From NCBI GenBank assembly GCA_964476565.1, contig CAYZBG010000010.1:1-64000 (forward strand): a DNA stretch of 64,000 nt. Reading direction: 5' to 3'. How positions within the stretch are numbered: position 1 is the stretch's first letter; each line of letters starts with the position of its first letter. The position numbers and the translations under genes were made by a program. The stretch is from CAMAXB01 sp964476565. Lineage in GTDB: Bacteria; Verrucomicrobiota; Verrucomicrobiia; Opitutales; Opitutaceae. The notes under the pieces were generated by a model. It saw nothing but the letters and a program-made list of their open reading frames with translations. It was not told where the DNA came from and ran no database searches. Shown piece by piece: positions 36,473 to 46,292 of this stretch.

Positions 36473-38406
36473 GCGTCTCCTCTGCCCCGCGCCTTCACGC
36501 CGAAATCGAATCGCCCCGCCCGCTGCGAGCGGTCGCCGGGCAGGTCGATATCGTGGGATGGTGTTTTGCCGCGGGCCGTTCGGAACCGCCGGCCATGCGT
36601 CTAAACACGGCCGCCGGATTGATTCTGCAACGCGCCCGGGAGACACGAACGGACGTGCCGCTCCTCTTCCCGGATGAACCCGCCGCAGCCACGTCCGGCT
36701 TTCATCTCGTCGGATCTCTTCCCAGCGGGGTGTACCTCGCCCAACTCGAGGCCGAAGTCGAACCCGGGCGCTGGCGTTGGGTACGCAGCCTCACGTTGGC
36801 GGTGGAATCACGCCCCTTCGCGGCCGAAGTGGAGACCATCGCGTCCGGCGCGCCCCTCACCGAGCGCACCCACGTGTCCGGCTGGGCCCTGCATCCGTCG
36901 CAACCAGTCACCGCGCTGAGTCTGCGTTATGGTCACCAGGACCTGCCGTGCGTGCTCGGCCTGCTCCGCGAGGATGTACCGAGGCAGTTTCCCGACGTGC
37001 CCCATGCTCAGGAGACGGGTTTTCGCAGTGAAACCATCCTGTCTGCTGGCGTCGGGCCGCTGCGCCTGCGCGCCCGCCTCGCCACGGGCGAGATCGCCGT
37101 GGCCCGCACACCGGTCACGATCGCGGTGGCACACGATGAGAATCACGGCCCGGGGATCGACCTCCGCGGCGAACGCATTCCCCTGCCCGGCTATGCCCGC
37201 CGCACGCCCGCCCCCGCGACCGGACCGGCCCTGCCGCGGTTGAACGTGCTCTTCGTCCTGCACGGAGATTTCACCGCCAACAGCTCGCTCCAGGCCTGCG
37301 CCCTCGCCAACGGGTTAGCCGAACTCGGCCACGACTGCACCTTAGCCGTGCCGCGCGACCTCGAAACGCAGCGCCACCAGCTCGAGCCCCGGTTTCGCGC
37401 CTGCCTGCATGCGCAGTCGATGGCGGAGGGCGGAGGATTCGGGGACGGACGCGGTCCGGACGTGATTCACGCCTGGACGACGCGCGAACGTATCCGTGAG
37501 GTGGCGACACAGATTCGCGCCCGGCACGGCGGCCGTCTCGTGATTCAGCTGGAGGACAACGAACACGCCATCCTCGCCCACGCCACCGGACAGCCCTTCG
37601 CCGCCCTCGCGGCCATGGACGACCGGGACCTGGAGCCGCTGCTCTCCCAGGAGCTGGCCCACCCGCGCCGGAGCCTGGCGTTTCTCGCGTCGGCCGATGC
37701 GGTGACGGTGATCGTCGATCGCCTGAGGGAATTCGTACCGCCAGGCAAACCCTGCACGACGGTGTGGCCGGCAGCGGACGCGCGGTACTTTTTTCCCCGG
37801 CCGCCCGCCGACGCCTTTCACCGCCTGCTCGATGAGCGCCCGGGCGCGTTCGTGCTCTTTTACCACGGCAACGTGCATGCTGCGAATGCGCGGGAGATGC
37901 GCGAACTCTACGCCGCCGTGGCCCGCCTGAATGCCGAAGGCGAACCCGTCACCCTCATTCGTGCCGGTGTGGACCAGGTGGCTTTCCTCGAGCCGGCGCT
38001 GGTCGCCCGCGTGGCGCCGCACGTGCTCTCGCTCGGCCAGATCCTCAACCATCGCCACCTGCCGCCGCTGATGGCCCTGGCCGACGCCTTTGTGCAGCCT
38101 GGAGAACCGGATGCGTTCAACGATTACCGTTTCCCGTCCAAGCTGCCCGAGTTCTTCGCCCTCGGACGCCCGGTGATCCTGCCGCGCACGAATCTCGGCG
38201 AACACGTACGCCACGGGGAGGACGCCTATGTCCTGCCCAAGGCGGACGAGGCCGGCATCACCGAGGCGGTGCGCGCCCTGCGCCGCGATCCGGCGCTCGC
38301 GGCCCGGCTTGCGGCCGGTGCGGCGGCCTTCTCCGCCGCCCACTTCGGCTGGCAACGCAGCGCCGCCACGCTTGCCAACGCGTACGCAGCCCTGACACGG
38401 TCGTGA
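36469..38406 (+). CDS. GT4-like glycosyltransferase with two N-terminal beta modules
   Basis: 645 residues from GTG 36469, overlapping the coiled-coil gene stop by four bases. Residues 5-108 and 112-215 are two copies of the beta-rich module (GWCF... and GWAL..., then R-T/E-DV and a GF phrase). From about 254 a GT-B fold begins (LNVLFVLHGDFTANSSLQA). The C-domain has FPSKLPEFFALGRPVILP, the usual nucleotide-sugar-binding region of GT4 enzymes, with a degenerate EX7E. Cytoplasmic; substrate unknown. Confidence 0.72.
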   Translation: MSVSSAPRLHAEIESPRPLRAVAGQVDIVGWCFAAGRSEPPAMRLNTAAGLILQRARETRTDVPLLFPDEPAAATSGFHLVGSLPSGVYLAQLEAEVEPGRWRWVRSLTLAVESRPFAAEVETIASGAPLTERTHVSGWALHPSQPVTALSLRYGHQDLPCVLGLLREDVPRQFPDVPHAQETGFRSETILSAGVGPLRLRARLATGEIAVARTPVTIAVAHDENHGPGIDLRGERIPLPGYARRTPAPATGPALPRLNVLFVLHGDFTANSSLQACALANGLAELGHDCTLAVPRDLETQRHQLEPRFRACLHAQSMAEGGGFGDGRGPDVIHAWTTRERIREVATQIRARHGGRLVIQLEDNEHAILAHATGQPFAALAAMDDRDLEPLLSQELAHPRRSLAFLASADAVTVIVDRLREFVPPGKPCTTVWPAADARYFFPRPPADAFHRLLDERPGAFVLFYHGNVHAANAREMRELYAAVARLNAEGEPVTLIRAGVDQVAFLEPALVARVAPHVLSLGQILNHRHLPPLMALADAFVQPGEPDAFNDYRFPSKLPEFFALGRPVILPRTNLGEHVRHGEDAYVLPKADEAGITEAVRALRRDPALAARLAAGAAAFSAAHFGWQRSAATLANAYAALTRS

Positions 38407-38410
38407 GTTC

Positions 38411-39313
38411 ATGGCTGGAAGAACGCAACGGATGGCGGTGACTGGGGGACGCGGGCGGCTCGCCTCGCTGATTGCCGACGCCTTTTCGGCGCCGTCCTAT
38501 GACCTGCGGCTTTTCTCGCGCACGGCAGGGCGGGGATTTGCGCCGCTCGCCTCGCTGGCCCGGCCGGAAACCCTTGCGGACACGGACGTCATTCTCCACC
38601 TCGCCTGGAGCACGTTGCCCGCCACCTCGGAGAAGGCCCCAGGGACCGAAGCGGCCCACGACCTTCCCCTGCTCGAATCGCTGCTCGCCACGCTCGCCGC
38701 CACTCCGGGAGCGGACCGACGGCATTTCGTGTTCTTTTCGTCGGGCGGTACGGTCTATGGCAATGCACCCGGTCGGCCCAATGTAGAGGACGATCCCTGT
38801 CATCCGATTGGCCACTACGGCCGCGCGAAACGTGAGGCGGAGCGCCGGGTAGAACACTATGCGCGGGAGCACGGTCTGCCCTGCACCATCCTGCGCATCG
38901 CGAATCCCTACGGTTATCCGGTGCCGAAGAATCGTGCCCAAGGCCTGATTCCGCATGCGCTGCGCTGTGCAACCGAAGGCCAGCCCCTCACGCTGTGGGG
39001 CGACGGTACGGCGCGGAAAGACTTCCTGTACTACACGGATTTTCTGGCCGGACTCGCCAGCGTGCTGCGCGAACGCCTGACGGGAACCTACAACCTGTGC
39101 GCCGGTGAATCCCACCAGGTGCGCGAGGTGCTGGACTTGGTCGAAGCACAGACCGGTGCGCCGATTGCACTGACCTTCACGGCGGCACCGAATTGGGACG
39201 TGCACGACAGCCGACTCGACCGCACGCGGCTCTCCGCCGCGACCGGGTGGCGTCCGCTCGTCCCCCTGACCGAAGGCATCCGCCGGGCGGCCGCCGGCTA
39301 CGCCAGCCCCTGA
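38411..39313 (+). CDS. NAD-dependent epimerase/dehydratase (SDR)
   Basis: 300 residues. VTGGRGRLA is a slightly altered NAD-binding loop, FFSSGGTVYGN and HYGRAKREAE give the Ser and YxxxK catalytic elements, and LRIANPYGY plus WGDGTARKDFLYYTDF are typical of GalE-like enzymes. It is shorter than most epimerases by 20-30 residues. Would provide a nucleotide sugar for the ABC-type glycan. Five bases follow the GT4 stop; the next gene starts six bases later. Confidence 0.8.
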   Translation: MAGRTQRMAVTGGRGRLASLIADAFSAPSYDLRLFSRTAGRGFAPLASLARPETLADTDVILHLAWSTLPATSEKAPGTEAAHDLPLLESLLATLAATPGADRRHFVFFSSGGTVYGNAPGRPNVEDDPCHPIGHYGRAKREAERRVEHYAREHGLPCTILRIANPYGYPVPKNRAQGLIPHALRCATEGQPLTLWGDGTARKDFLYYTDFLAGLASVLRERLTGTYNLCAGESHQVREVLDLVEAQTGAPIALTFTAAPNWDVHDSRLDRTRLSAATGWRPLVPLTEGIRRAAAGYASP

Positions 39314-39319
39314 TCGACG

Positions 39320-41401
39320 ATGGACCCGGATCGCGAGCGCCCCCCTTTCGCCCGCCTCGGCACCCTACTTGGCTTCGGCCTGATCGCCGCGCTCGCGCTC
39401 TGGACGCTGAGCCGCGGGTGGCACGCCTCGATCCAGGACCGGCACGACTTTCGTCAGATTCAGACCGCATTCAGCATTCAATGGCTGCAGGAGACGGGCT
39501 TCCAGGCCGCCTACGAAACGCCGCTCTTCGGCCCGCCCTGGTCGATTCCGATGGAGTTCCCGGTGTACCAAGGCCTCGCCGCCATTCTGAGCAACGTGCT
39601 CGGGACGGGCCTTGAACCCACCGGACGGGCGGTCAGCGCGTTTTTCTTCCTCGCCCTGCTGCCGGCGGTTTTCCTCATCGCCGGACACTACGGACTACGC
39701 GGCCGGGAGCGCCTCTGGCCCGTGGCGGCGGTGCTGCTTGCGCCGATCTACCTGTTCTACGCCCGCACGGTGATGATCGAGACGACGGCACTCGGTCTCG
39801 CCGGGTGGTTTCTGTATGCGCACCTGCGGGCGGTGGGGGAGCGCCACGCCGGATTTGTCATCCTGGCCACCTTCTTTGCGGTCGGTGCCGCGCTGGCGAA
39901 GATCACCACCCTCGTGGCCTTCGTACCGGCCGCCGGCCTGATGGCATTGCCCGCCCTGCGCGCGGCGTGGTCAAAACGTGGCGACGACCCGCGGGCCCTC
40001 GTCACGACCGTCCTCTGCGCCGGCTTACCGCTGGCGGCCGCGTTGGGTGCAACGCTCGCTTGGGTGAGCTACTCTGACGCGCTCAAATCGGACAATCCCT
40101 ACGCCGGTTTCCTGACCTCGTCGGCGCTGTCGGAGTGGAACTGGGGCACGTGGGACCAGCGCTTCGCGCTAGGCTTCTGGGCCGAACTCGGGCACAGCCT
40201 GAAAGGCTACGTTTTCAGTCCGACCTCGCTCACCGTGCTGGCGGTGGCCCTCGCGGCCGGCACCGGGCGCACGCGCCGGCTCATGCTGGCGGCCGCCGGA
40301 CTCTTCCTGGCCGGACCGCTGCTCTTCGCCAATCTGTATTGGCGGCACGACTACTATTTCTGCGCCAACGCCGTCTTTCTGCTCGCCGCCGCCGGGTTTG
40401 TTCTCGCCGAAGCCCGCCGCAACCCGGCGCTGCCGGCCGCTGTGCGCCGCCTGCTGCCGCTGCTCTTCTTCGCCGGACAGTGGTTCGGCTACCAGGCCCA
40501 CTTTGGTGACTACACGCGCCGCGAGCTGCCCCCGGCCCCGGGCGTATCGGTCGCCCTCGCCGCCGCCACGCCGCCCGACGGGGTGGTGTTGATCTACGGG
40601 TGGGATTGGAACGCCACCGTGCCCTATTACGCGCACCGACGCGCCATCATGGTCCGCAACGGATTCGAGGACGACCATGCCGCGCTCGACGCGGTGCTTG
40701 ACCGCCTCGCTCCGTTGCGCGTGACCGCCATGGTGGTCTACAATCCCTCGCTGCAACGCTCGCCCGAGTTCATCCGGGCCCGAACGGAACGCTTTGGCTT
40801 CGCACCGACCCCACTCGTGACCGGGGCCGCCGGCGATCTTTACGTGGGCGAGGAGGCACTGCTGCCGGCGGCGCAGGCACTGCAAGGCCAGCTCCTGCCC
40901 GACACCACCCTCCAGGTCGCATTCGCGGAGCAGGATACCGGGCCGGCGTTGCAGGACGAACCCTTGTCGGGGGTCACGTTGGCTTCCTTCCACCCCCAGC
41001 CGAGTCGCGCCCGGGCCCTGCACGGCTTCGTTCGCGGCGAACATGAGGGCCGCCCTTCCCTCATGGCCCACCCGGTGGCGGAACTGCATTTCGAACCGCC
41101 AACAGAGGCCCGCTCCCTGAGCGTCGAATACGGCATTTACCCCGGCGCGTACGCGGCCGACGCGAGTTCGGTGACGGATGGAGTGACGTTCGAAATCATC
41201 GAGATCAGACCGAACGGCGTGCGACGGACGCTGCTCCGCCGCACGCTGGACCCCGTCGCGAACGAGTCCGATCGCGGCACGCAACGCGAGACGTTGGCCG
41301 CCGGACCCTTTTCCGGAGCGGTCATGTTCCGCACCACCGCCGGCCCGGCCGGCCGGTTCAACAGCGACTGGGCGTACTGGAGCCGGATCGAGTTTCGGTG
41401 A
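39320..41401 (+). CDS. Membrane GT-C glycosyltransferase (PMT/ArnT-like) with C-terminal beta domain
   Basis: 693 residues. About ten helices up to residue 400 or so. The first loop contains HDFRQIQTA, then PPWSIPMEFPVYQ, a core shared with the three other membrane transferases in this window. Such Asp/Glu-bearing loops after helix 1 are where GT-C enzymes of the PMT_2 type bind polyprenyl-phosphate donors. The soluble tail (about 530-693) is beta-rich, ending TDGVTFEII... and SDWAYWSRIEF, like NPCBM-type carbohydrate modules. It probably decorates glycan in the periplasm. Converges on the paralogue at 41426 with a 24-bp gap. Confidence 0.72.
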   Translation: MDPDRERPPFARLGTLLGFGLIAALALWTLSRGWHASIQDRHDFRQIQTAFSIQWLQETGFQAAYETPLFGPPWSIPMEFPVYQGLAAILSNVLGTGLEPTGRAVSAFFFLALLPAVFLIAGHYGLRGRERLWPVAAVLLAPIYLFYARTVMIETTALGLAGWFLYAHLRAVGERHAGFVILATFFAVGAALAKITTLVAFVPAAGLMALPALRAAWSKRGDDPRALVTTVLCAGLPLAAALGATLAWVSYSDALKSDNPYAGFLTSSALSEWNWGTWDQRFALGFWAELGHSLKGYVFSPTSLTVLAVALAAGTGRTRRLMLAAAGLFLAGPLLFANLYWRHDYYFCANAVFLLAAAGFVLAEARRNPALPAAVRRLLPLLFFAGQWFGYQAHFGDYTRRELPPAPGVSVALAAATPPDGVVLIYGWDWNATVPYYAHRRAIMVRNGFEDDHAALDAVLDRLAPLRVTAMVVYNPSLQRSPEFIRARTERFGFAPTPLVTGAAGDLYVGEEALLPAAQALQGQLLPDTTLQVAFAEQDTGPALQDEPLSGVTLASFHPQPSRARALHGFVRGEHEGRPSLMAHPVAELHFEPPTEARSLSVEYGIYPGAYAADASSVTDGVTFEIIEIRPNGVRRTLLRRTLDPVANESDRGTQRETLAAGPFSGAVMFRTTAGPAGRFNSDWAYWSRIEFR

Positions 41402-41425
41402 GGCGGGCAGACCCGAGCGCCTGCG

Positions 41426-43534
41426 CTACGGGGCCGGCTCGATCGTGAGCGCGCCGAGCATGATCCAGTCACAGGTGTCGCGGCCGTTGGGTCCGGGACC
41501 GAAAAACAGCTCCACCTCTCCGGCCTCCGCGAGCTCGAAGGTGACCTCCCACGGGCGAATGCCGCGATGGTCGGCCCGGGCCCGGGGATCAAAGAGGAGG
41601 GAGTGCAACACGCGGCTTTCGCCGGCAGCACCCAAGGCGCGCAGCGTCACCTCGACGCCGTCCGTGGTCTTGTCGTCCGGCTGGGACAGATCGTACGCGA
41701 CGGGCGGCGTGATCTCCAAGGTCGTGCGCAGGACGTGGCGGCCGGCCGGAAGGGCGAAGACCAGCCGGGTCATCGGATGCGCGTTGTAGCGCGGACGTCC
41801 CCCGCTGCCGTCGAGCGCCGGGCCGAAGCTGGCGAAGAAACGTACCGGCTGCGGCGACATGGCCTGAAACGGGATTAGCTGGTGGCGCAGCAGGTCGGCG
41901 GTGCGGAACCACTCGCCCGCGAGGCGTTCCGGCGGCGGTTCGGCGCCGGGCGCCCACTCGACCTCGTGAAAACCCTTCTCCTGGAGCAGGCGCGTGCTCT
42001 CCGCGCGGCGGTCGGCCTGGAGATAGACGGTCATGTTCTTCCAGCGGTAGAGCGGACGCACATCGATGCCAAAGTCGACGAACCAGTCGCTCAGGCGCAC
42101 GGTGTGGTCGGTGGAGTCCGCGACCAGCAGCGCGCCGATCTTTTCGTCGCGCAGGTTCGCGAGGGCCTGCTGGAGCCGGTCGGTATAACGCACTTCGCCG
42201 ACCCGTAGCATGAGGGCGCGGCGCTCGGAAAAAAACGGCCAGAACGAATCCCAGTCCTGACCGGTGATCACGATCACGTCCTCGGGCCGGGTCAGTTCCC
42301 GCAACGACATGGTCAGGCCGTTACCGCCGTGGCTGATGCCGCGCTGCTGGGGAAAATAGTAATGAAAATACTGATACACCTGCCCGCCCGCGACGGCGAG
42401 CGCAGCCGCGGCCACCACCCAGCGGGGCGCACGCGTCTCGGCAAGGCCGACGAGCGCGAGCCCCATGGCACCGACGATCAGCACGGTATTGGCCACGAAG
42501 TAGTACTCGTGCAGGGCATAGAGCTCGGGGAAGATGACCAGCGCGGAAGCAAAGACGGCCGAGCAAACGACGATCTCGCGCCAGCGAGGGCGGGCGGCCA
42601 GCACGGCCACCAAGGCGCAGGCCACGAGTGCCGGCAGCCAGCTCATCGCCTCGGCCACGATGCGCCCCTTCATCGCCCACATCTCAGGCGAAAGCCGGGT
42701 TTCCCACGTGCCGAGGTTGAAATTCTGCAGCCGGTCCGAGGTCAGGAAGTGCGCCATGGGGTTGCGCGCCTTGACCGTGTCCGCGAAACGCAACCACGCA
42801 TAGGTCAGGGCAAAGGGCGCGGCGGTGGCCGCCACCATCCAGCCCAGGACCGGGCGCAGCCGTCCCTCGCGCCACGCCCGCCACAGGGTGACGAGTGCCC
42901 AGCCTCCGGCCGGGATCAAGTAGAGCAGGTAGGTCGTCACCTTCACCGCACCGGCGCCGGCTCCGGCCAGATTGGCGATCACCAGCCAACCGAGGCTACG
43001 GCGGTCCACCGCGGTCATGAAGGCGTGCCAGAACCAGAGACTGAACATCAACGCCATCGTCTCGATCAGGAAGCCGCGCACATAGAAGACGTAGAGCGGA
43101 CAGGTCAGGAGCAGCCCGATCACCAGCCAGCGCCGGCCGTACGCTACGCCGACGCGGCCGAGGAGGAGAAAGACCGCCGGCAGGCAGAGGTAAAAACACA
43201 CGATGCTGACCAGACGACCGGACTTGGTCAGGTCGAGACCGGTGGCATTCGACACGCCCACCACCGTCCACTGGTAGAGCGGGAACTCCATCGGAATGGA
43301 CCACGGCTTACCCAGGACGGGAGTGGGATAAGCGAGCGAGAAGTCGTTGTCCTTCTGGATATGATAGGCGGATAGGGCCGTCTGCGCCTGGCGAAACTCG
43401 ATTCCCGGCAGGTTGCGGCTCGTCCATCCCACGCGCACACCCCAAAGATGAAAGGCCGCACACAGGGCCACGAACGCCACCCAGAACCACATCTCGGCGC
43501 GGCGCGGGCGATCAGGGGGCGGAAGTTCAGCCAT
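41426..43534 (-). CDS. Membrane GT-C glycosyltransferase, paralogue 1
   Basis: 702 residues from ATG 43534 (the frame remains open to 43867, but the extension has no membrane-protein character and the paralogue at 53821 supports this start). Key loop: IEFRQAQTALSAYHI and GKPWSIPMEFPLYQW at about 40-85. Around eleven helices, then a soluble beta domain (about 560-702) with TDGVEVTLRA and CDWIMLGALTI, resembling NPCBM-type modules. Likely a periplasmic transferase using a lipid-phosphate sugar. Strong similarity to the 53821 gene, also at the DNA level near the 5' end, indicates duplication. Confidence 0.72.
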   Translation of the reverse strand: MAELPPPDRPRRAEMWFWVAFVALCAAFHLWGVRVGWTSRNLPGIEFRQAQTALSAYHIQKDNDFSLAYPTPVLGKPWSIPMEFPLYQWTVVGVSNATGLDLTKSGRLVSIVCFYLCLPAVFLLLGRVGVAYGRRWLVIGLLLTCPLYVFYVRGFLIETMALMFSLWFWHAFMTAVDRRSLGWLVIANLAGAGAGAVKVTTYLLYLIPAGGWALVTLWRAWREGRLRPVLGWMVAATAAPFALTYAWLRFADTVKARNPMAHFLTSDRLQNFNLGTWETRLSPEMWAMKGRIVAEAMSWLPALVACALVAVLAARPRWREIVVCSAVFASALVIFPELYALHEYYFVANTVLIVGAMGLALVGLAETRAPRWVVAAAALAVAGGQVYQYFHYYFPQQRGISHGGNGLTMSLRELTRPEDVIVITGQDWDSFWPFFSERRALMLRVGEVRYTDRLQQALANLRDEKIGALLVADSTDHTVRLSDWFVDFGIDVRPLYRWKNMTVYLQADRRAESTRLLQEKGFHEVEWAPGAEPPPERLAGEWFRTADLLRHQLIPFQAMSPQPVRFFASFGPALDGSGGRPRYNAHPMTRLVFALPAGRHVLRTTLEITPPVAYDLSQPDDKTTDGVEVTLRALGAAGESRVLHSLLFDPRARADHRGIRPWEVTFELAEAGEVELFFGPGPNGRDTCDWIMLGALTIEPAP

Positions 43535-43668
43535 GCCCTGAAGCAAAATCCCGGCACCTAGGTGGCAATCCGATTCTCGTACCGTCATCCAGTCCGTCAC
43601 GGTCGGCGGCACCCAGCCCGGACATTTGCCAATCAGCGGATAGAACAGGAGGCCGTTGGAATGGCGTT
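43535..43668. promoter_or_regulatory. Divergent promoter region with AGGAGG and a tiny reading frame
   Basis: 134 bp between two divergent membrane-protein genes. AGGAGG at 43647-43652 is placed eight bases before an ATG at 43661 that opens a 10-codon frame (MALWIRRAVD, stop 43691-43693) overlapping the GTG start assigned to the next gene in another frame. It may be a leader peptide or a sign that the downstream start is misplaced. Confidence 0.3.
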
Positions 43669-46227
43669 GTGGATACGCCGTGCGGTCGACTGAGTACACG
43701 CGTCCGCTTTCGCGTGAGCTCCCCTGCTTCAACCCCGGTCCCGGCGCGCCTCGCGTCGTGGCGCAGAGGCACCTTTGCCCTGGTGCTCGGCGCCGTGCTG
43801 CTGGTCGCCACCATCGCCATTTGGTGGCGGAATCACGATATCCTGCGCGACCTGTACGACGCCTCATCGGTCATCGCCGGCGTGGGCAAGCTTGAGGCCG
43901 GACTGAAGCCTTACGCCGACTTTCGGTCCACCATGCAAACGGCGACCTACTGGTTGAACGCCGGGGCGGAGGCGCTGTTCGGCTCCCACTATCTCGGTCT
44001 GGTCAAGGGTGGGCTGGTGCTCAATCTCTGTGGCGGACTGGCGCTCGCCTGGTTGTGGCGGCGATCCTTCCCACCGGTGGGCGCCGTGCTGCTCGCCGGG
44101 GCGGTCACGCTCGCCGGACTCGCGCCGCATGTGTTTGTTTTCTACAATCCGGTTGGCATGCTTTGCCTCGCCGCCGTTTGGGCCGGCCTCTCCGCCGAGC
44201 CCCGCTTTAGGCCGTGGCGTGGCGTCGATGCCGGGCTGGTGAGCGCGGCGCTGGTGGTGGGAGGGATGAACAAGATCAACTTCCACTGCCTCACCCTTGC
44301 CGTCGCCGGCCTGCTGGTCGCGCAGTCGGTCATGACCGGCCGGCAGTCCTTGAAGTCGGCGGCGGCCTCCGGCGCCTGGTTAATCGGTCTCGGATTGTTC
44401 GCCCCCATCGGCCTGGAGTTGGCGTGGACCGGCGCCAGCCTGTCGGCATGGAGTTACAACGTGCTCGAACTTCCGAGCGAACGGGTCGGCTTCGCCCTGG
44501 CCGGCTTTTCGACCGACCTGCTGTGGCAGCCGCCCTACGATGTTCACCACAGCGTGATCTTTAAACCCTTCGGCGCGGCCGGCGCAGGTCTGGTGCTGAT
44601 CGCGGCTGCCCTCGCTTGGAACTCCACCCGGCGCCTCGGCCTCCCGTCCCTGCGGCGCGCCGGCAGCCTCGTCCTCCTCGTGGTCACCGTGACGGCCCTG
44701 CTCGCCGGTGGCTTCCTCCTCACGACCACCAATGTCGAGATCATCACGCTGACCTCCCTGGCGTTTCCCGTCGGCGCGGCCGCGCTGGTGGCCGCCCACC
44801 GTCGGGACGCCACCCGACCTTTGACCGGCTTTGCCGGCGGACTCGTCCCCGCCGTATCCATCTTATGGATCGTGGTGGGCGGTTATGCCTCGTGGCAGGG
44901 CTCCCGCGTCATTTTCGGCGACACGCCGCCCCGCCGAGAAGCATATGTGCGGCTCGAGAGCCCCAGCCCTGCCGCAGCCTACCTCCGCGGCGTTCGCCTC
45001 GAACCCGGATGGCATGACGCGCTCCTCGCCACGATCAAGGAGATCGAACGGATCGAACAGACCGATCCCCAGCTCGCCGGGGTGCTCTTCGGACCGGCTT
45101 TTGAGTGGATGGAGCGGGCCTATCCCGCCAGCCGGGTGCCCGAGATGCCGGTCTGGTACCACCACGGCACGTCCCTTTCGAGTGACGACGGTCCGTGGCT
45201 GGAAGCCCGGCTGCGGGAAAAAGGGGTGCAGCGCCTCATCCTCAACCCCAACTGGGAAAGCTGGCCGGGATCGTTCTGGCTGCACCTGGCAACGGAGTTC
45301 CGCTCCGTGGACCTGAGCCGCTTTACCCGGGTCTACGAACGCAAGGGCAACCGAGGGCTGGCTGGACCGGCACCGGCCGCAGTCGAACTCAAACCCTGGT
45401 CGTTCCGCGAACACACGGGCAGCAACGTTCACTGGGGATCCGGGCGGATCTCGGAGGGGGTTGCGCTGTTCGACGGTCCGTGGGGGCGCTTTGCCGGTCG
45501 TATAGGCGGCCTGGAGTGGACTTGGAATCAGGGCCCCTTCCTCGCGCAGGGAAATTTCGTGCTGCTCTATGTCGGGGACGGTGCTCCTGCCGTGGCAACC
45601 TGCCGCATCCTCGGGCTCGGCGGCGGCGACGCGGCCCCACTCTTCGAGGAAACGCACACCCTGTCCCGGGAACGTCCGGAGATCCGGCTGCCGTTCCAGG
45701 TGAGCGCGGGCGGGAAGCCGATCCGTCTGTCGATCGAGACCGACACGGATGGCACGTCCCACGTGCTCGGAGGCTGGCGGGATCTCCGCATCGGACATGC
45801 CGGCGACGCACCCGCGCCACCGCCAGCCATCGTCGCCGGCCTGTCCGCGATGAATCCCACGGCTGCCGTCGCCGGGCCCGTGATCCGTCTTCCAGCCGGC
45901 GTGGCTCCGGCCGACGGTGGCTGGCATCCGGCTCCGTTCGAATTCTGGCAACCCGTCGCTGCCGGGCGGCACGCCGTGACCGTGTCTTTGGACCTCCAAC
46001 GCCGGCCCGACCGGAGCGGACATCCCACCCTGCTCACGTTGGCGTGGTACAAGGCGGGGCGGATCGAGTTCCTGCGTCAGACCATCGTGCACCCCGAGGA
46101 TCGCGACACCCTTGAGCTTTCAGCCGGACTACCCGAGTCCGGCGGTTGGGTCGGCGTGCTGGGCCTCGCCGCCGATCCGACGCTGGATGCCAGCATCCGG
46201 GCCCGCCTGCCGGACTGGCGCTGGTAA
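43669..46227 (+). CDS. Large membrane protein, probable GT-C type, with C-terminal beta domains
   Basis: 852 residues from GTG 43669; GTG 43714 is an alternative and neither has a well-placed ribosome site. A helix at about 35-55 is followed by a loop holding YADFRSTMQTATYWLNA and then ten or so helices to about 430. The remaining 420 residues are soluble: a mixed domain with LEARLREKGVQRLILNPNWESW, then two beta-rich blocks (about 560-690 and 700-850). It differs from the FRQ-QTA/PWSIPMEFP paralogues but has a similar layout. A role in periplasmic glycan modification is inferred from context only. Confidence 0.6.
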   Translation: MDTPCGRLSTRVRFRVSSPASTPVPARLASWRRGTFALVLGAVLLVATIAIWWRNHDILRDLYDASSVIAGVGKLEAGLKPYADFRSTMQTATYWLNAGAEALFGSHYLGLVKGGLVLNLCGGLALAWLWRRSFPPVGAVLLAGAVTLAGLAPHVFVFYNPVGMLCLAAVWAGLSAEPRFRPWRGVDAGLVSAALVVGGMNKINFHCLTLAVAGLLVAQSVMTGRQSLKSAAASGAWLIGLGLFAPIGLELAWTGASLSAWSYNVLELPSERVGFALAGFSTDLLWQPPYDVHHSVIFKPFGAAGAGLVLIAAALAWNSTRRLGLPSLRRAGSLVLLVVTVTALLAGGFLLTTTNVEIITLTSLAFPVGAAALVAAHRRDATRPLTGFAGGLVPAVSILWIVVGGYASWQGSRVIFGDTPPRREAYVRLESPSPAAAYLRGVRLEPGWHDALLATIKEIERIEQTDPQLAGVLFGPAFEWMERAYPASRVPEMPVWYHHGTSLSSDDGPWLEARLREKGVQRLILNPNWESWPGSFWLHLATEFRSVDLSRFTRVYERKGNRGLAGPAPAAVELKPWSFREHTGSNVHWGSGRISEGVALFDGPWGRFAGRIGGLEWTWNQGPFLAQGNFVLLYVGDGAPAVATCRILGLGGGDAAPLFEETHTLSRERPEIRLPFQVSAGGKPIRLSIETDTDGTSHVLGGWRDLRIGHAGDAPAPPPAIVAGLSAMNPTAAVAGPVIRLPAGVAPADGGWHPAPFEFWQPVAAGRHAVTVSLDLQRRPDRSGHPTLLTLAWYKAGRIEFLRQTIVHPEDRDTLELSAGLPESGGWVGVLGLAADPTLDASIRARLPDWRW

Positions 46228-46248
46228 GGGCCACGCTCATTATCAGGC

Positions 46249-46279
46249 TTTACTCCACGGAGGGCGGGCCCGCTTAATT
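46249..46279 (+). promoter_or_regulatory. Candidate promoter of the 1320-residue GT gene
   Basis: TTTACT (46249-46254, in GCTTTAC) and TTAATT (46274-46279) with 19-base spacing, the same geometry as before wzm. If used, transcription would begin about six bases before the ATG. It overlaps the hairpin at 46266-46291. Confidence 0.4.
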
Positions 46280-46291
46280 TCGGGCCTTTTT
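46266..46291 (+). terminator. Hairpin with T-tract between two genes
   Basis: GGCCCG (46267-46272) pairs with CGGGCC (46281-46286) and is followed by five T. This is a good intrinsic terminator for the 43669 gene, 40 bp after its stop, but the T-run ends only one base before the next ATG (46293). It could thus also act as an attenuator or shape the ribosome site: GGAGGG at 46259-46264 would be seven bases from the ATG if the stem is folded. Confidence 0.6.
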
Positions 46292-46292
46292 C

